Of a DNA stretch of 64,000 nucleotides, positions 1 to 8,949 are shown one piece after another. The position numbers and the translations under genes were made by a program. Location of the stretch: assembly GCA_944320885.1 (NCBI GenBank), contig CALUJE010000003.1, positions 62,001-126,000 of the forward strand, given 5' to 3'. This stretch comes from an uncultured Phocaeicola sp. (lineage in GTDB: Bacteria; Bacteroidota; Bacteroidia; Bacteroidales; Bacteroidaceae). Positions within the stretch are counted from its first letter, which is position 1. Each line of letters begins with the position of its first letter. Under the pieces are notes generated by a model, which made no database searches, was not told the DNA's origin, and saw nothing but the letters and a program-made list of their open reading frames with translations.

Positions 1-435
1 GAATTGTTGAAGTCACTGATTGAAACATTGATAAAGGAAAGCAAATTACCGGTTGTAGCTCCTCTGCACAGTTATGTAGCAGAAAAAATAAGGAATCTGA
101 ATCTGAACTTGGAACGTTTTCACATACTTCCGCCTCTTCCCTATCTGGAGTTCGGACATATGGAAAAAAATGCAGCAGGTATTGTTACCGACTCCGGTAA
201 TGTGGCTGAGGAAGCAACATTCCTGGGTATCCCCTGTATCACCCTGAGTGACTATGCAGAACATCCCGAAACGGTAAATATAGGAACCAACGTTCTTGTT
301 AATGACAATCCTGAAAAGCTGGCCGAGGCTTTGCAGCAACTGCAACGCGGAGAATGGAAAAAGAGTGCCTTGCCTGAACGCTGGGACGGACATACTGCCG
401 AACGCATCATTCAGATTCTGGAAGAAATAGGATGA
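1..435 (+). CDS. wecB: UDP-N-acetylglucosamine 2-epimerase (WecB family), C-terminal fragment
   Basis: The reading frame is open from base 1, so this is the C-terminal ~144 residues of a longer protein whose start lies left of the window. WecB enzymes interconvert UDP-GlcNAc and UDP-ManNAc for surface polysaccharide. What is visible is the second Rossmann-like domain: the phosphate/UDP-binding stretch VTDSGNVAEEA, the following GIPCITL strand, and the ERPE-like motif here AEHPETV followed by GTN, all typical of the family. The family is usually 360-390 residues, so about 60 percent is missing. It ends 170 bases before pfkA with no clear hairpin terminator between. A related nucleotide-sugar epimerase activity cannot be excluded from this half alone. 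Confidence 0.8.
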   Translation, partial: ELLKSLIETLIKESKLPVVAPLHSYVAEKIRNLNLNLERFHILPPLPYLEFGHMEKNAAGIVTDSGNVAEEATFLGIPCITLSDYAEHPETVNIGTNVLVNDNPEKLAEALQQLQRGEWKKSALPERWDGHTAERIIQILEEIG

Positions 436-539
436 CAGTAAACTTCTGTATTTTCATTAAAATGTAATAATAAAAATATAATTTAGATTATATATTATCA
501 AAATAATCGGTTACGGAGAATACAGAATGACATTTTTTC

Positions 540-547
540 TAACTTTG
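540..547 (+). promoter_or_regulatory. Bacteroidetes -7 element for pfkA
   Basis: TAACTTTG fits the TAnnTTTG -7 consensus and lies 58 bases before the pfkA start. No good TTTG is seen at the -33 distance (the position reads TTAC), so this is a moderate match. Confidence 0.5.
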
Positions 548-605
548 CAACATCAACACAAATACAATATAAAGGGTATATACATTTAATAAAAAGACAA
601 ACTAT

Positions 606-1592
606 ATGAGAACAATTCAATGTATTGGTATTTTAACCTCAGGAGGTGATGCTCCGGGTATGAATGCAGCTATCCGTGCCATCGCACGTTCTGCCATTTA
701 TAACGGATGGAAGGTAAAAGGTATTTATCGTGGATATGAAGGATTAATAAACAACGATATTAAAGAATTGACATCTGAAAGTGTCAGCAATATTATTCAA
801 CGAGGAGGAACAATCCTTAAAACTGCCCGTTCCAAGGAATTCATGACTCCGGAAGGACGTCAGAAAGCATACGAAAACATGCAGGCCCAAGGCATTGATG
901 CATTGATTGTGATTGGAGGTAACGGTTCTTTGTCAGGAGCGCAGGTTCTGGCCGCAGAGCATGATGTGATATGTATCGGACTGCCGGGAACCATTGACAA
1001 TGACTTGTATGGAACAGATTCTACCATTGGATATGATACAGCCCTGAATACCATTGTCGAATGTGTAGACAAGATACGTGATACAGCCACTTCACACGAC
1101 CGAATTTTCTTTGTAGAGGTAATGGGACGTGATGCCGGATTCCTGGCACAAAACAGTGCTATTGCTTCAGGAGCCGAGGCTGCCATCATTCCGGAAGACC
1201 AGACAGACATTGACCAGTTGGAACAGTTTATCAGCCGTGGATTCCGCAAGAGCAAGAACAGCAGTATTGTCATTGTATCAGAAAGTCACAAGAACGGTGT
1301 GGGTGGTGCCATGCACTATGCAAACCGTGTTCGCAAGGAATATCCTGAATATGACGTACGTGTAACCATCCTCGGACACTTGCAGCGTGGAGGTACTCCA
1401 AGCGCATTCGACCGTGTATTGGCAAGCCGTCTGGGAGTTGCTGCAATTGAAGCATTGAAGGAAGAACAAAGAAACGTTATGATAGGTATTCACGATAACA
1501 AGATTGTATATGTTCCTTTCAACAAGGCTATCAAAATGGATAAACCTATCGATAAAGAACTTATCAATGTTTTGGACGAATTGTCTATCTAA
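606..1592 (+). CDS. pfkA: 6-phosphofructokinase
   Basis: Phosphorylates fructose 6-phosphate to fructose 1,6-bisphosphate, the committed step of glycolysis, in the cytosol. Seen: N-terminal nucleotide loop [18 protein letters not shown] (residues 8-25), catalytic PGTIDND (127-133, with the base Asp131), the VEVMGR motif, and HLQRGG near residue 260. At 328 residues it matches the short bacterial ATP-type (about 320). The glycine that separates ATP- from PPi-dependent enzymes is kept, but the preceding metal-binding aspartate of GGDGS is Asn here (GGNGS, 104-108). Own promoter upstream and a hairpin terminator right after. ATP use is inferred. Confidence 0.93.
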   Translation: MRTIQCIGILTSGGDAPGMNAAIRAIARSAIYNGWKVKGIYRGYEGLINNDIKELTSESVSNIIQRGGTILKTARSKEFMTPEGRQKAYENMQAQGIDALIVIGGNGSLSGAQVLAAEHDVICIGLPGTIDNDLYGTDSTIGYDTALNTIVECVDKIRDTATSHDRIFFVEVMGRDAGFLAQNSAIASGAEAAIIPEDQTDIDQLEQFISRGFRKSKNSSIVIVSESHKNGVGGAMHYANRVRKEYPEYDVRVTILGHLQRGGTPSAFDRVLASRLGVAAIEALKEEQRNVMIGIHDNKIVYVPFNKAIKMDKPIDKELINVLDELSI

Positions 1593-1620
1593 AACATCAA
1601 TACAATAAAGACATGATAAA

Positions 1621-1660
1621 AACAAGTTGCTGACATAAAAATCAGCAACCTGTTTTTTGT
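1621..1660 (+). terminator. Rho-independent terminator after pfkA
   Basis: GTTGCTGA, 8-base loop, TCAGCAAC, then CTGTTTTTTGTTTT. It starts 29 bases after the pfkA stop. Confidence 0.85.
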
Positions 1661-1689
1661 TTTCGTCCATCAGGTCTTTTGCTGATTTC

Positions 1690-1731
1690 ATAAAAACAGC
1701 AAGGGCGGACAACCTTGCCGATTGTCCGCCC
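1690..1731 (-). terminator. Rho-independent terminator after uxaB
   Basis: Perfect 10-bp stem GGGCGGACAA/TTGTCCGCCC (1703-1712 with 1722-1731) with a 9-base loop; on the minus strand it is followed by TTGCTGTTTTTA. It closes the lacI-uxaB transcript, 28 bases after the uxaB stop. Confidence 0.85.
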
Positions 1732-1758
1732 TGCATATATTCAACGGGTTGTTATCTA

Positions 1759-3198
1759 TTAAAGAATAGTCTTTACAGTTTCCAACATACCCTTTTCCTG
1801 GATTGAGTTGAGGAAGTCAACAACCATGTCGGTCAAGCCCGGGATAAGGTTAAGATCTTCATTCCAGATTGACTTGGCAGCCAAAACGCCTTCAGCAACC
1901 TTGCGAGTGTCACCGGTAGCCCAAAGGTCTTTAAGCAATTGCATGATTTCAGGAGCATCATTAGGAACGATTTCTGCACCATCAGCACGTTTGCCACCTT
2001 TGTAGTAAGTGATAATTGCAGCCAAACCAAGAACAAGTCCCTTAGGAAGTTCGCCCTTACGTTGCAAGTAAGTCTTCAAGCCCGGAAGGTCACGAGTTTC
2101 AAATTTCGGGAATGAGTTAAGCATGATAGAAGTAACCTGGTGGTCAACGAACGGATTGTTGAAGCGTTCCAAAACGTCTTTTGCAAACTGTTGCAATTCG
2201 TCTTTCGGCAAGTTCAAGGTTTCCATCAGTTCGTGGAACATTACTTTATCAATGTATTTGCCTACAACAGGATGTTGACAAGCGTCACGTACGATATTGA
2301 TACCAGAAAGATAAGCAACCGGTGACAATACGGTGTGAGGACCATTCAACAAGCAAACCTTTCTTTCATGATAAGGAGCTTCTGACGGAACGAACAATAC
2401 GTTCAAACCAGCCTTGTCTGCAGGGAATTCTTTTGCAATTTCCTGAGGAGCTTCGATTACCCACAAGTGGAAAATCTCTGCCTGAACAACCATGTTGTCA
2501 TCATACTGCAATTTTTCCTTGATTGCATCGATATCTTTGCGAGGGAATCCCGGAACGATACGGTCAACCAATGTAGCGTATACACCACATGCTTCTTCAA
2601 ACCAAGCCTTGAATTCAGCACCCAGATTCCAAAGGTCGATATATTGATAGATACATTCTTTCAGTTTGTGACCGTTCAAGAAAATCAACTCACAAGGGAA
2701 GATAATCAAACCTTTGCTCTTGTCACCATTGAATGTTTTGAAACGGTGATACAATAACTGAGTCAATTTTCCAGGATAAGATGAAGCAGGAGCATCTTCG
2801 AGCTTGCAAGAAGGATCAAATGCAATACCAGCCTCAGTAGTATTTGAGATAACGAAACGCATTTCGGGTTGTTCTGCCAGTTTCATAAACTCAGCATTCT
2901 GAGAATATGGATTCAAGGCACGGCTGATAACATCAATTTTGGTCAAGCTGTTAACAGTCTGTCCTTTGTCAAGACCTTGCAGGTTAACATGGTACAAACA
3001 ATCTTGTTTGTTCAGCATGTCTACCATACCTTTTTCGATAGGTTGAACGACAACAACACTGCTATTGAAATCAGCTTTCTCATTCATGTTGTAAATAATC
3101 CAATCTACAAAAGCACGAAGGAAGTTACCTTCACCAAACTGAATAATTCTTTCAGGACGTTGAGCCTTAGCGGCTGTTTCTTTGTTTAACGGTTTCAT
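1759..3198 (-). CDS. uxaB: Tagaturonate reductase (altronate oxidoreductase)
   Basis: Reduces D-tagaturonate to D-altronate with NADH in the galacturonate branch of hexuronate catabolism. The 479-residue protein has the mannitol-dehydrogenase-family layout: N-terminal nucleotide-binding segment RIIQFGEGNFLRAF (17-30), a central Rossmann part, and a helical C-terminal domain. The length equals that of UxaB (about 480). It lies 28 bases downstream of a LacI-type regulator on the same strand and is divergent from uxaC. The upstream L-galactose operon (11.4-15.6 kb) makes the same substrate, so the enzyme may serve both sugars. UxaA (altronate dehydratase) is not in the window. Fructuronate reductase (UxuB) is the nearest alternative. 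Confidence 0.88.
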   Translation of the reverse strand: MKPLNKETAAKAQRPERIIQFGEGNFLRAFVDWIIYNMNEKADFNSSVVVVQPIEKGMVDMLNKQDCLYHVNLQGLDKGQTVNSLTKIDVISRALNPYSQNAEFMKLAEQPEMRFVISNTTEAGIAFDPSCKLEDAPASSYPGKLTQLLYHRFKTFNGDKSKGLIIFPCELIFLNGHKLKECIYQYIDLWNLGAEFKAWFEEACGVYATLVDRIVPGFPRKDIDAIKEKLQYDDNMVVQAEIFHLWVIEAPQEIAKEFPADKAGLNVLFVPSEAPYHERKVCLLNGPHTVLSPVAYLSGINIVRDACQHPVVGKYIDKVMFHELMETLNLPKDELQQFAKDVLERFNNPFVDHQVTSIMLNSFPKFETRDLPGLKTYLQRKGELPKGLVLGLAAIITYYKGGKRADGAEIVPNDAPEIMQLLKDLWATGDTRKVAEGVLAAKSIWNEDLNLIPGLTDMVVDFLNSIQEKGMLETVKTIL

Positions 3199-3226
3199 AA
3201 TATATGATTATTTATAAATAAGTAAA

Positions 3227-4294
3227 TTACAAATTATATGATTCTACGTAATAATCCAGATTTTCCTTGATGATGATGTCAATCGGCATGTAGCAGAGAG
3301 ATACAAGCTCTCTCTTGAATACCACCTTATCGGCGAGCATCTTTATTCCTCCGTAACCCTGCATACCGGGACGTTGTCCGACAAGGAAATGAATGATTCC
3401 TTCTTTCAGCAGTTCTACATTTCTGGGAAGAAGGTCGTAACCAATCAGACTGTCGAGTGAATAACTGCTTTCCTTGAGGAACTCACCCACTCTGTATATC
3501 TGAGAATTGAACACGACTCCTCCACGAACAAGGGGATGCTTTCTGAAAAAGTCATCAAGAATAAGATAGTCATCCTTATGGTCTCTACGCAAAACGACAT
3601 TATGCATCTTGATATCTATCTGATGTTCCTGCATGTATGCCTTGAATCCTTCCAGACGATGCTGCATTTGTATTTCCTGAGAATCCAAATCGTTTTCCGT
3701 ACTTAAAAGGACGATTTCCTGTCCGCTGTATCGGGTATCGTTCAAGATACGGGCCGTAATATAACCACTGCGGAATGAATCCTGACCAATATATCCCAAA
3801 GCTCCCGCTTCTTCGACATTTACGTCCACAAAGACAAACGGTATGCCTTTTTCACATAAATGAGAAGTTATGTTCAATGTTTCGGCACTGTAATTGGGAG
3901 CAATCAATACGGCATCAAATGTCTGTTCCAACAGACGTTCACCGGCTGCAATGTATGACAGTCTGTCTGAATGGTCATAATGAATATAACTTACCGTTAT
4001 ATTGAAAGATGCCATCTCTTCAAGAGCCTTCTTGATACCTTCGGCAACAAAGAACCAGTAATCGTTTGGCTGGAACTGTGGTATCAGGCAGGCAAAATTA
4101 TATTTTTTCTTGCGAGCCAGACCGATAGCATAAACATTAGGCTTGTAATCGATTTCCTTTAATATAGCTTCAACTTTCTGCTTGCTGCTTGCAGAAACTT
4201 CTCCCCTATGATGAAGTACACGGTCGACCGTTCCAGCAGATACTCCGGCCATTCGTGCGATATCTTTTATAGTATATTGTTTCTCTTCATTCAT
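3227..4294 (-). CDS. LacI-family transcriptional regulator of hexuronate genes
   Basis: A 355-residue DNA-binding repressor/activator. The N-terminal helix-turn-helix YTIKDIARMAGVSAGTVDRV (7-26) is followed by the hinge helix and a periplasmic-binding-protein-like sensor domain of the ribose-binding type (from about residue 65). Its position between uxaB (same strand, 28-base gap) and divergent uxaC argues that it senses a uronate or a pathway intermediate and controls both; this is inference. Promoter TTTG-N19-TATATTTG sits upstream at 4357-4387. The ligand cannot be read from the sequence. Confidence 0.88.
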   Translation of the reverse strand: MNEEKQYTIKDIARMAGVSAGTVDRVLHHRGEVSASSKQKVEAILKEIDYKPNVYAIGLARKKKYNFACLIPQFQPNDYWFFVAEGIKKALEEMASFNITVSYIHYDHSDRLSYIAAGERLLEQTFDAVLIAPNYSAETLNITSHLCEKGIPFVFVDVNVEEAGALGYIGQDSFRSGYITARILNDTRYSGQEIVLLSTENDLDSQEIQMQHRLEGFKAYMQEHQIDIKMHNVVLRRDHKDDYLILDDFFRKHPLVRGGVVFNSQIYRVGEFLKESSYSLDSLIGYDLLPRNVELLKEGIIHFLVGQRPGMQGYGGIKMLADKVVFKRELVSLCYMPIDIIIKENLDYYVESYNL

Positions 4295-4356
4295 AGTAAA
4301 TTCTTCATTTAAAGGTTTCTGTTTCTTGAAGACAAGAAAATCATTAAATTTTGCTA

Positions 4357-4387
4357 CAAATATACGAACTTATTTTGCGATGACAAA
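4357..4387 (-). promoter_or_regulatory. Promoter of the LacI regulator
   Basis: On the minus strand TTTG (4387-4384), 19-base spacer, TATATTTG (4364-4357): a full match to the Bacteroidetes -33/-7 consensus. Transcription should start near 4350, about 56 bases before the start codon. Confidence 0.75.
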
Positions 4388-4434
4388 TAAAATATCTATT
4401 TTCGTGTTCGATAACGGTTAATAAAGTTAAATAG

Positions 4435-4455
4435 ATGTTCTACAACATATGTTTG
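4435..4455 (+). promoter_or_regulatory. uxaC -7 element overlapping an inverted repeat (possible operator)
   Basis: TATGTTTG (4448-4455) fits TAnnTTTG. A perfect inverted repeat ATGTT-CTAC-AACAT (4435-4448) abuts and overlaps it by one base, where a repressor would block polymerase. No second copy was found near lacI, so the assignment to the LacI protein is a guess. Confidence 0.4.
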
Positions 4456-4509
4456 ACAAAAAACGCTGAAAATATTCAATTAATATATACACATTAAGTT
4501 CTAAGTATT

Positions 4510-5916
4510 ATGAAAAAATTTATGGATGAAAACTTCCTGTTGCAGACAGAAACTGCACAGAAGTTGTATCACGAACACGCAGCTAAAATGCCTATCATTG
4601 ATTATCACTGTCATTTGATTCCTAAAATGGTAGCTGATGATTATCAGTTTAAATCAATCACTGAAATATGGTTGGGAGGCGACCACTATAAATGGCGTGC
4701 AATGCGTTCAAACGGTGTAGACGAGCGTTATTGCACAGGCAAAGATACTACAGACTGGGAAAAATTTGAGAAATGGGCTGAAACAGTACCTTATACATTC
4801 CGTAACCCGCTTTATCACTGGACTCACCTTGAACTGAAAACTGCTTTCGGTATCGACAAGATTCTGAATCCTAAAACTGCACGTGAGATCTTTGATGAAT
4901 GTAACGAGAAACTTCAGAAACCGGAAATGTCTGCACGTAACCTGATGCGCAGATATCATGTAGAAACCGTATGTACTACCGACGATCCTGTTGATTCTTT
5001 GGAATATCATATCCAAACACGTGAAAGCGGATTTGAAATCAAGATGTTGCCTACATGGCGTCCGGACAAGGCTATGGCTGTAGAGGTTCCGTCTGAATTC
5101 CGCGCTTATATCGAAAAGCTTTCAGAAGTAAGTGGCGTGAAGATTTCAAAATTCCAGGATGTTATCGATGCTCTTCGCAAACGTCATGAATTCTTTGCAG
5201 AACAAGGTTGCCGTTTGTCTGACCACGGTATTGAAGAATTCTATGCAGAAGATTATACTCAGGCTGAAATTGAAGCCATATTTAATAAGGTATACGGTGG
5301 CGCTGAACTGACTAAAGAAGAAATCCTGAAATACAAGTCAGCCATGCTGATTGAATTCGCTATTATGGACTACGAAACCGGATGGACTCAACAGTTCCAC
5401 TACGGAGCTATCCGTAACAACAACACCAAAATGTTCAAGTTGTTAGGTCCGGATACCGGTTTTGATTCAATCGGTGAATTTACTACAGCCAAAGCTATGG
5501 CTAAATTCCTTGATAAACTGAATACTCAGGGTAAACTGACCAAAACTATTCTGTATAACCTGAATCCATGTGCAAATGAAGTAATTGCTACTATGCTTGG
5601 TAACTTCCAGGATGGCTCTGTTCCGGGAAAGATCCAGTTCGGTTCAGGATGGTGGTTCCTCGATCAGAAAGACGGTATGGAAAAACAAATGAACGCACTT
5701 TCACTGCTCGGATTGTTAAGCCGCTTTGTTGGTATGCTTACCGACTCTCGTTCATTCCTTTCTTATCCGCGTCATGAATACTTCCGCCGTACATTGTGTA
5801 ACCTGTTAGGAAACGATGTTGAAAACGGTGAAATCCCATTCGAGGAAATGGAACGTGTAAACCAGATGGTAGAAGATATCTGCTACAACAATGCCAAGAA
5901 GTTCTTCAACTTCTAA
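4510..5916 (+). CDS. uxaC: Glucuronate isomerase
   Basis: Isomerises D-glucuronate to D-fructuronate and D-galacturonate to D-tagaturonate, first step of hexuronate catabolism in the cytosol. The 468-residue length is that of the family. It belongs to the amidohydrolase superfamily: metal-binding DYHCH is at residues 31-35, and FGSGWWF plus LTDSRSFLSYPRHEYFRR near the C-terminus are hallmark UxaC stretches. Divergent from lacI-uxaB, with its own promoter and a strong hairpin terminator after the stop. The product tagaturonate is the UxaB substrate. Confidence 0.95.
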   Translation: MKKFMDENFLLQTETAQKLYHEHAAKMPIIDYHCHLIPKMVADDYQFKSITEIWLGGDHYKWRAMRSNGVDERYCTGKDTTDWEKFEKWAETVPYTFRNPLYHWTHLELKTAFGIDKILNPKTAREIFDECNEKLQKPEMSARNLMRRYHVETVCTTDDPVDSLEYHIQTRESGFEIKMLPTWRPDKAMAVEVPSEFRAYIEKLSEVSGVKISKFQDVIDALRKRHEFFAEQGCRLSDHGIEEFYAEDYTQAEIEAIFNKVYGGAELTKEEILKYKSAMLIEFAIMDYETGWTQQFHYGAIRNNNTKMFKLLGPDTGFDSIGEFTTAKAMAKFLDKLNTQGKLTKTILYNLNPCANEVIATMLGNFQDGSVPGKIQFGSGWWFLDQKDGMEKQMNALSLLGLLSRFVGMLTDSRSFLSYPRHEYFRRTLCNLLGNDVENGEIPFEEMERVNQMVEDICYNNAKKFFNF

Positions 5917-5948
5917 TTCTGGAGAAGAAACAACATATCATACAATTT

Positions 5949-5984
5949 ATAAAAGAGGATGTCACTAAAGGCATCCTCTTTTAT
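5949..5984 (+). terminator. Rho-independent terminator after uxaC
   Basis: 13-bp stem ATAAAAGAGGATG/CATCCTCTTTTAT with a 10-base loop, 33 bases after the uxaC stop. Confidence 0.85.
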
Positions 5985-6061
5985 GTTATAAGTTGTTATT
6001 TTAAAAATGAGAGAAATCTTATTTCTCGTACTTCTTCATTTTTTTACATAGGGAAATGAAT

Positions 6062-6069
6062 TATCTTTG
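6062..6069 (+). promoter_or_regulatory. -7 element for the cobUTSC operon
   Basis: TATCTTTG, 36 bases before cobU; the -33 region is only T-rich. A 7-bp hairpin GAGAAAT-CTT-ATTTCTC lies just upstream at 6011-6027. No cobalamin riboswitch elements are seen in this short leader. Confidence 0.55.
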
Positions 6070-6104
6070 TTTGAGTTTATAATGACCCAATAAAAAGTCA
6101 AAAG

Positions 6105-6614
6105 ATGAAACATATCATATTAATAACCGGAGGACAGCGCTCCGGTAAAAGTGCATTTGCTGAAAAAACAGCCTTGGATATGGTCGAACATCCTATCTAT
6201 ATGGCTACGGCACACATCTGGGATGAAGAATTCAGGCAAAGAGTGCTCCGGCATCAGCGAAACCGGGGAGAACGATGGGAAAATATAGAAGAAGAGAGGT
6301 TACTCGGTAACCATCCGGTAGAAGGCCGGGTTGTGGTGATAGACTGTGTTACATTATGGTGTACAAACTTTTTTTTCGACACCAATTCAGATGCCGGCCA
6401 GGCCTTTGAATGCATGAAAAAAGAATTTGACCGTTTTACCGAACAAGACGCAACCTTTATTTTCGTCACCAACGAAATAGGTCTTGGAGGAGTCTCTGAG
6501 AATAAGATGCAAAGAAGCTTCACGGATCTGCAAGGGTGGGCAAACCAGTATATTGCTTCAAAAGCTGATGAAGTATTCTTTATGATAAGTGGAATTCCAT
6601 GGAAAATAAAATAA
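6105..6614 (+). CDS. cobU: Adenosylcobinamide kinase / adenosylcobinamide-phosphate guanylyltransferase
   Basis: Bifunctional enzyme that phosphorylates adenosylcobinamide and then transfers GMP to give adenosylcobinamide-GDP. The P-loop [10 protein letters not shown] is at residues 7-16; [12 protein letters not shown] (about 47-58) carries the histidine region that takes GMP in this family; [10 protein letters not shown] is the conserved central motif. 169 residues, slightly shorter than Salmonella CobU (about 180). First gene of a tight operon: 7 bases before cobT, then cobS and cobC, i.e. the complete nucleotide-loop assembly branch. Confidence 0.92.
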   Translation: MKHIILITGGQRSGKSAFAEKTALDMVEHPIYMATAHIWDEEFRQRVLRHQRNRGERWENIEEERLLGNHPVEGRVVVIDCVTLWCTNFFFDTNSDAGQAFECMKKEFDRFTEQDATFIFVTNEIGLGGVSENKMQRSFTDLQGWANQYIASKADEVFFMISGIPWKIK

Positions 6615-6621
6615 CCAAACT

Positions 6622-7662
6622 ATGAGAAAATTCAACATACAAATGCCCGACGAAAGAATACGTCCGGCACTGACCGACAAGATCAATGATTTAACCAAAC
6701 CTAAAGGAGCCTTGGGCAGACTGGAAGAGATTGCCTTGCAGGTAGGAATGATTCAACAGACGCTCTCTCCTTCCCTGTCACATCCATGCAATGTGCTATT
6801 TGGAGCTGACCATGGCGTAGTTGAAGAAAATGTAAGCGTATCGCCCAAAGAAGTTACATGGCAACAGATGTTGCATTTTACAGGAGGGAAAAAGGCTGGA
6901 ATCAATTTCTTTTGCAGGCAGCATGGTTTTGAACTCAAGGTTGTGGATGCAGGTGTAGACTATGACTTTCCGGAATCATGCGGAGTAATTGACATGAAAG
7001 TCAGAAAAGGTACCCGGAACTATCTGCATGAAGCTGCCATGACGCAGGAAGAAATGGATTTATGCATAGAACGTGGAGCTGAAATAGTACGCCAATGCCA
7101 TAACGAAGGCTGCAATATTATCAGTTTCGGAGAAATGGGAATAGCGAATACTTCGGCATCATCACTCTGGATGCACGCATTCACACAAATACCGTTAATG
7201 CAATGTATCGGTGCCGGAAGCGGATTGAATTCCAAAGGGATAGAGCATAAATATGAAATATTGAATCGGGCATGGGAGAACTATAAGGGAGATTACTCGG
7301 CTGCCGATATCATCCGCTACTTTGGAGGCTATGAAATGGTAATGGCTGTAGGAGGAATGCTTCAGGCTGCAGAACTGCACATGACGATTCTGGTGGATGG
7401 CTTTATCATGACCAACTGTATGCTGGCTGCATCACAACTTTACCCGGACATTATTCCATATGCCATTTTCGGTCATCAGGGAGATGAAGCCGGACACAAA
7501 CTGGTGCTTGACTACATGCATGCACGTCCGTTGCTTCAACTGGGATTGCGCCTGGGAGAAGGAACCGGTGCCATTTGCGCATACCCTATCGTTGATTCCG
7601 CAATAAGAATGATAAACGAAATGGATACATTCGGACATGCATCCATTACCAAATACTTTTAA
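6622..7662 (+). CDS. cobT: Nicotinate-nucleotide--dimethylbenzimidazole phosphoribosyltransferase
   Basis: Activates the lower-ligand base by making alpha-ribazole phosphate from nicotinate mononucleotide and dimethylbenzimidazole (or another base). 346 residues, the usual size. Motifs seen: GADHGV (61-66), [11 protein letters not shown] (170-180), and LRLGEGTGA near the C-terminus holding the catalytic glutamate. One base separates its stop from the cobS start. Which base is preferred cannot be read here. Confidence 0.95.
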   Translation: MRKFNIQMPDERIRPALTDKINDLTKPKGALGRLEEIALQVGMIQQTLSPSLSHPCNVLFGADHGVVEENVSVSPKEVTWQQMLHFTGGKKAGINFFCRQHGFELKVVDAGVDYDFPESCGVIDMKVRKGTRNYLHEAAMTQEEMDLCIERGAEIVRQCHNEGCNIISFGEMGIANTSASSLWMHAFTQIPLMQCIGAGSGLNSKGIEHKYEILNRAWENYKGDYSAADIIRYFGGYEMVMAVGGMLQAAELHMTILVDGFIMTNCMLAASQLYPDIIPYAIFGHQGDEAGHKLVLDYMHARPLLQLGLRLGEGTGAICAYPIVDSAIRMINEMDTFGHASITKYF

Positions 7663-7663
7663 T

Positions 7664-8422
7664 ATGAACCGTATTCTGGCTGCTTTCATGTTTTTTACCC
7701 GCCTCCCATTCTGGCGGATAAAGCAGGTTCCTGCTGAATGCTTCAAACATGTAGTCAATTACTGGTCTTTTGCCGGATGGCTTACCGGGGGAATAATGGC
7801 ATTGGTATATTATCTGACAGCAATGGTATTACCTCTGGAAATGGCGGTCATTATGGCTCTTATCAGCAGACTGCTGGTTACAGGGGCACTGCACGAGGAC
7901 GGCCTGGCCGATTTCTGCGACGGTTTTGGAGGAGGCAGAGAACGCTCACAGATTCTGACTATCATGAAGGATTCACATATTGGCAGTTATGGAGTAATCG
8001 GACTTATATGTTACTTCCTGTCAATGTATGTGCTGATAAGTAACCTGCCTTTTCAGATAGCTTGTATTGCATTGGTAACCGGTGATGCCTGGAGTAAGTT
8101 TGTGGCTTCGAACATCATCAATTTTCTTCCATATGCCAGAAAAGAAGAAGAAAGTAAAGCGCGTACCGTATATGAACGTATGCACTTTCATGAATTTCTC
8201 CTGGCAATGATTGGAGGATGTTTCTGGATGGTCTTTCTGATGCCAATCAATTATTGGGTTGCATGCCTGCTGCCTGTTTTCGCATTTTTCATCCTTATCG
8301 GATTTATGAGAAAGAAACTTCAGGGGTATACAGGAGACTGTTGCGGAGCAACTTTCCTGATTTGTGAACTGACATTTTATATCGGATTACATATCGCAAT
8401 CTCTCAAATTTCAATTTTATGA
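7664..8422 (+). CDS. cobS: Adenosylcobinamide-GDP ribazoletransferase (cobalamin synthase)
   Basis: Integral membrane enzyme joining adenosylcobinamide-GDP to alpha-ribazole (phosphate), the last assembly step. 252 residues from ATG 7664, chosen because it follows the cobT stop directly; an upstream in-frame ATG at 7637 lies inside cobT. Signature HEDGLADFCDGFGGG (77-91) with metal-binding acidic residues and several hydrophobic helices (about 35-70, 105-150, 185-220). Its last four bases overlap the cobC start (ATGA). Confidence 0.93.
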   Translation: MNRILAAFMFFTRLPFWRIKQVPAECFKHVVNYWSFAGWLTGGIMALVYYLTAMVLPLEMAVIMALISRLLVTGALHEDGLADFCDGFGGGRERSQILTIMKDSHIGSYGVIGLICYFLSMYVLISNLPFQIACIALVTGDAWSKFVASNIINFLPYARKEEESKARTVYERMHFHEFLLAMIGGCFWMVFLMPINYWVACLLPVFAFFILIGFMRKKLQGYTGDCCGATFLICELTFYIGLHIAISQISIL

Positions 8423-8946
8423 AAGTAACGTTTATACGCCATACTGCTGTCGATGTGCCTCGCGGTACCTGTTACGGACAGAGTGATGTTCCTTTACGAG
8501 ACACATTCGAAGAGGAAGCGAAAATTGTAAGGGAAAGACTGAAAGGCCGAAGTTTTGACAAGGTGTATACCAGTCCGCTCACCAGATGCGTACGACTGGC
8601 TGAATACTGCGGTTATGCTGATGCTGAACGCGACAGACGTATCATGGAACTGAACTTCGGAGACTGGGAAATGCAACTGTTTGAAGAAATAAAGGATCCC
8701 AACCTGCAGGCATGGTATGATGATTATCTGCACGTACGTGCCACCAACGGAGAATCTTTCCATGACCAGCTGAAACGTGTATCGGATTTTCTGGATGAAC
8801 TGCGATGCAAGCCTTACGGCAATGTTGCGGTCTTCGCACACGGAGGCGTACTTATCTGTGCGGAACTCTACAGTGGAAGAATCAAAGAAGAAGAGGCTTT
8901 TGATGCCCTTCTCCCTTATGGAAGTGAACTAACTGTTGAATTATAA
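8419..8946 (+). CDS. cobC: Alpha-ribazole phosphatase (histidine phosphatase family)
   Basis: Removes the phosphate from alpha-ribazole 5'-phosphate or adenosylcobalamin phosphate. 175 residues. The phosphohistidine motif is FIRHTAVDVP (5-14), i.e. RHT rather than the usual RHG, followed by GTCYGQSDVPL; the second histidine is in FAHGG. Start overlaps the cobS stop by ATGA, so translation is coupled. Only 3 bases separate its stop from the convergent ModF-like gene, with no room for a terminator. Confidence 0.85.
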   Translation: MKVTFIRHTAVDVPRGTCYGQSDVPLRDTFEEEAKIVRERLKGRSFDKVYTSPLTRCVRLAEYCGYADAERDRRIMELNFGDWEMQLFEEIKDPNLQAWYDDYLHVRATNGESFHDQLKRVSDFLDELRCKPYGNVAVFAHGGVLICAELYSGRIKEEEAFDALLPYGSELTVEL

Positions 8947-8949
8947 AAT

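Noticed and set aside
5985..6104. Cobalamin riboswitch upstream of cobU
   Set aside because: The leader is short and lacks the B12-box and core segments that are obvious before btuB.
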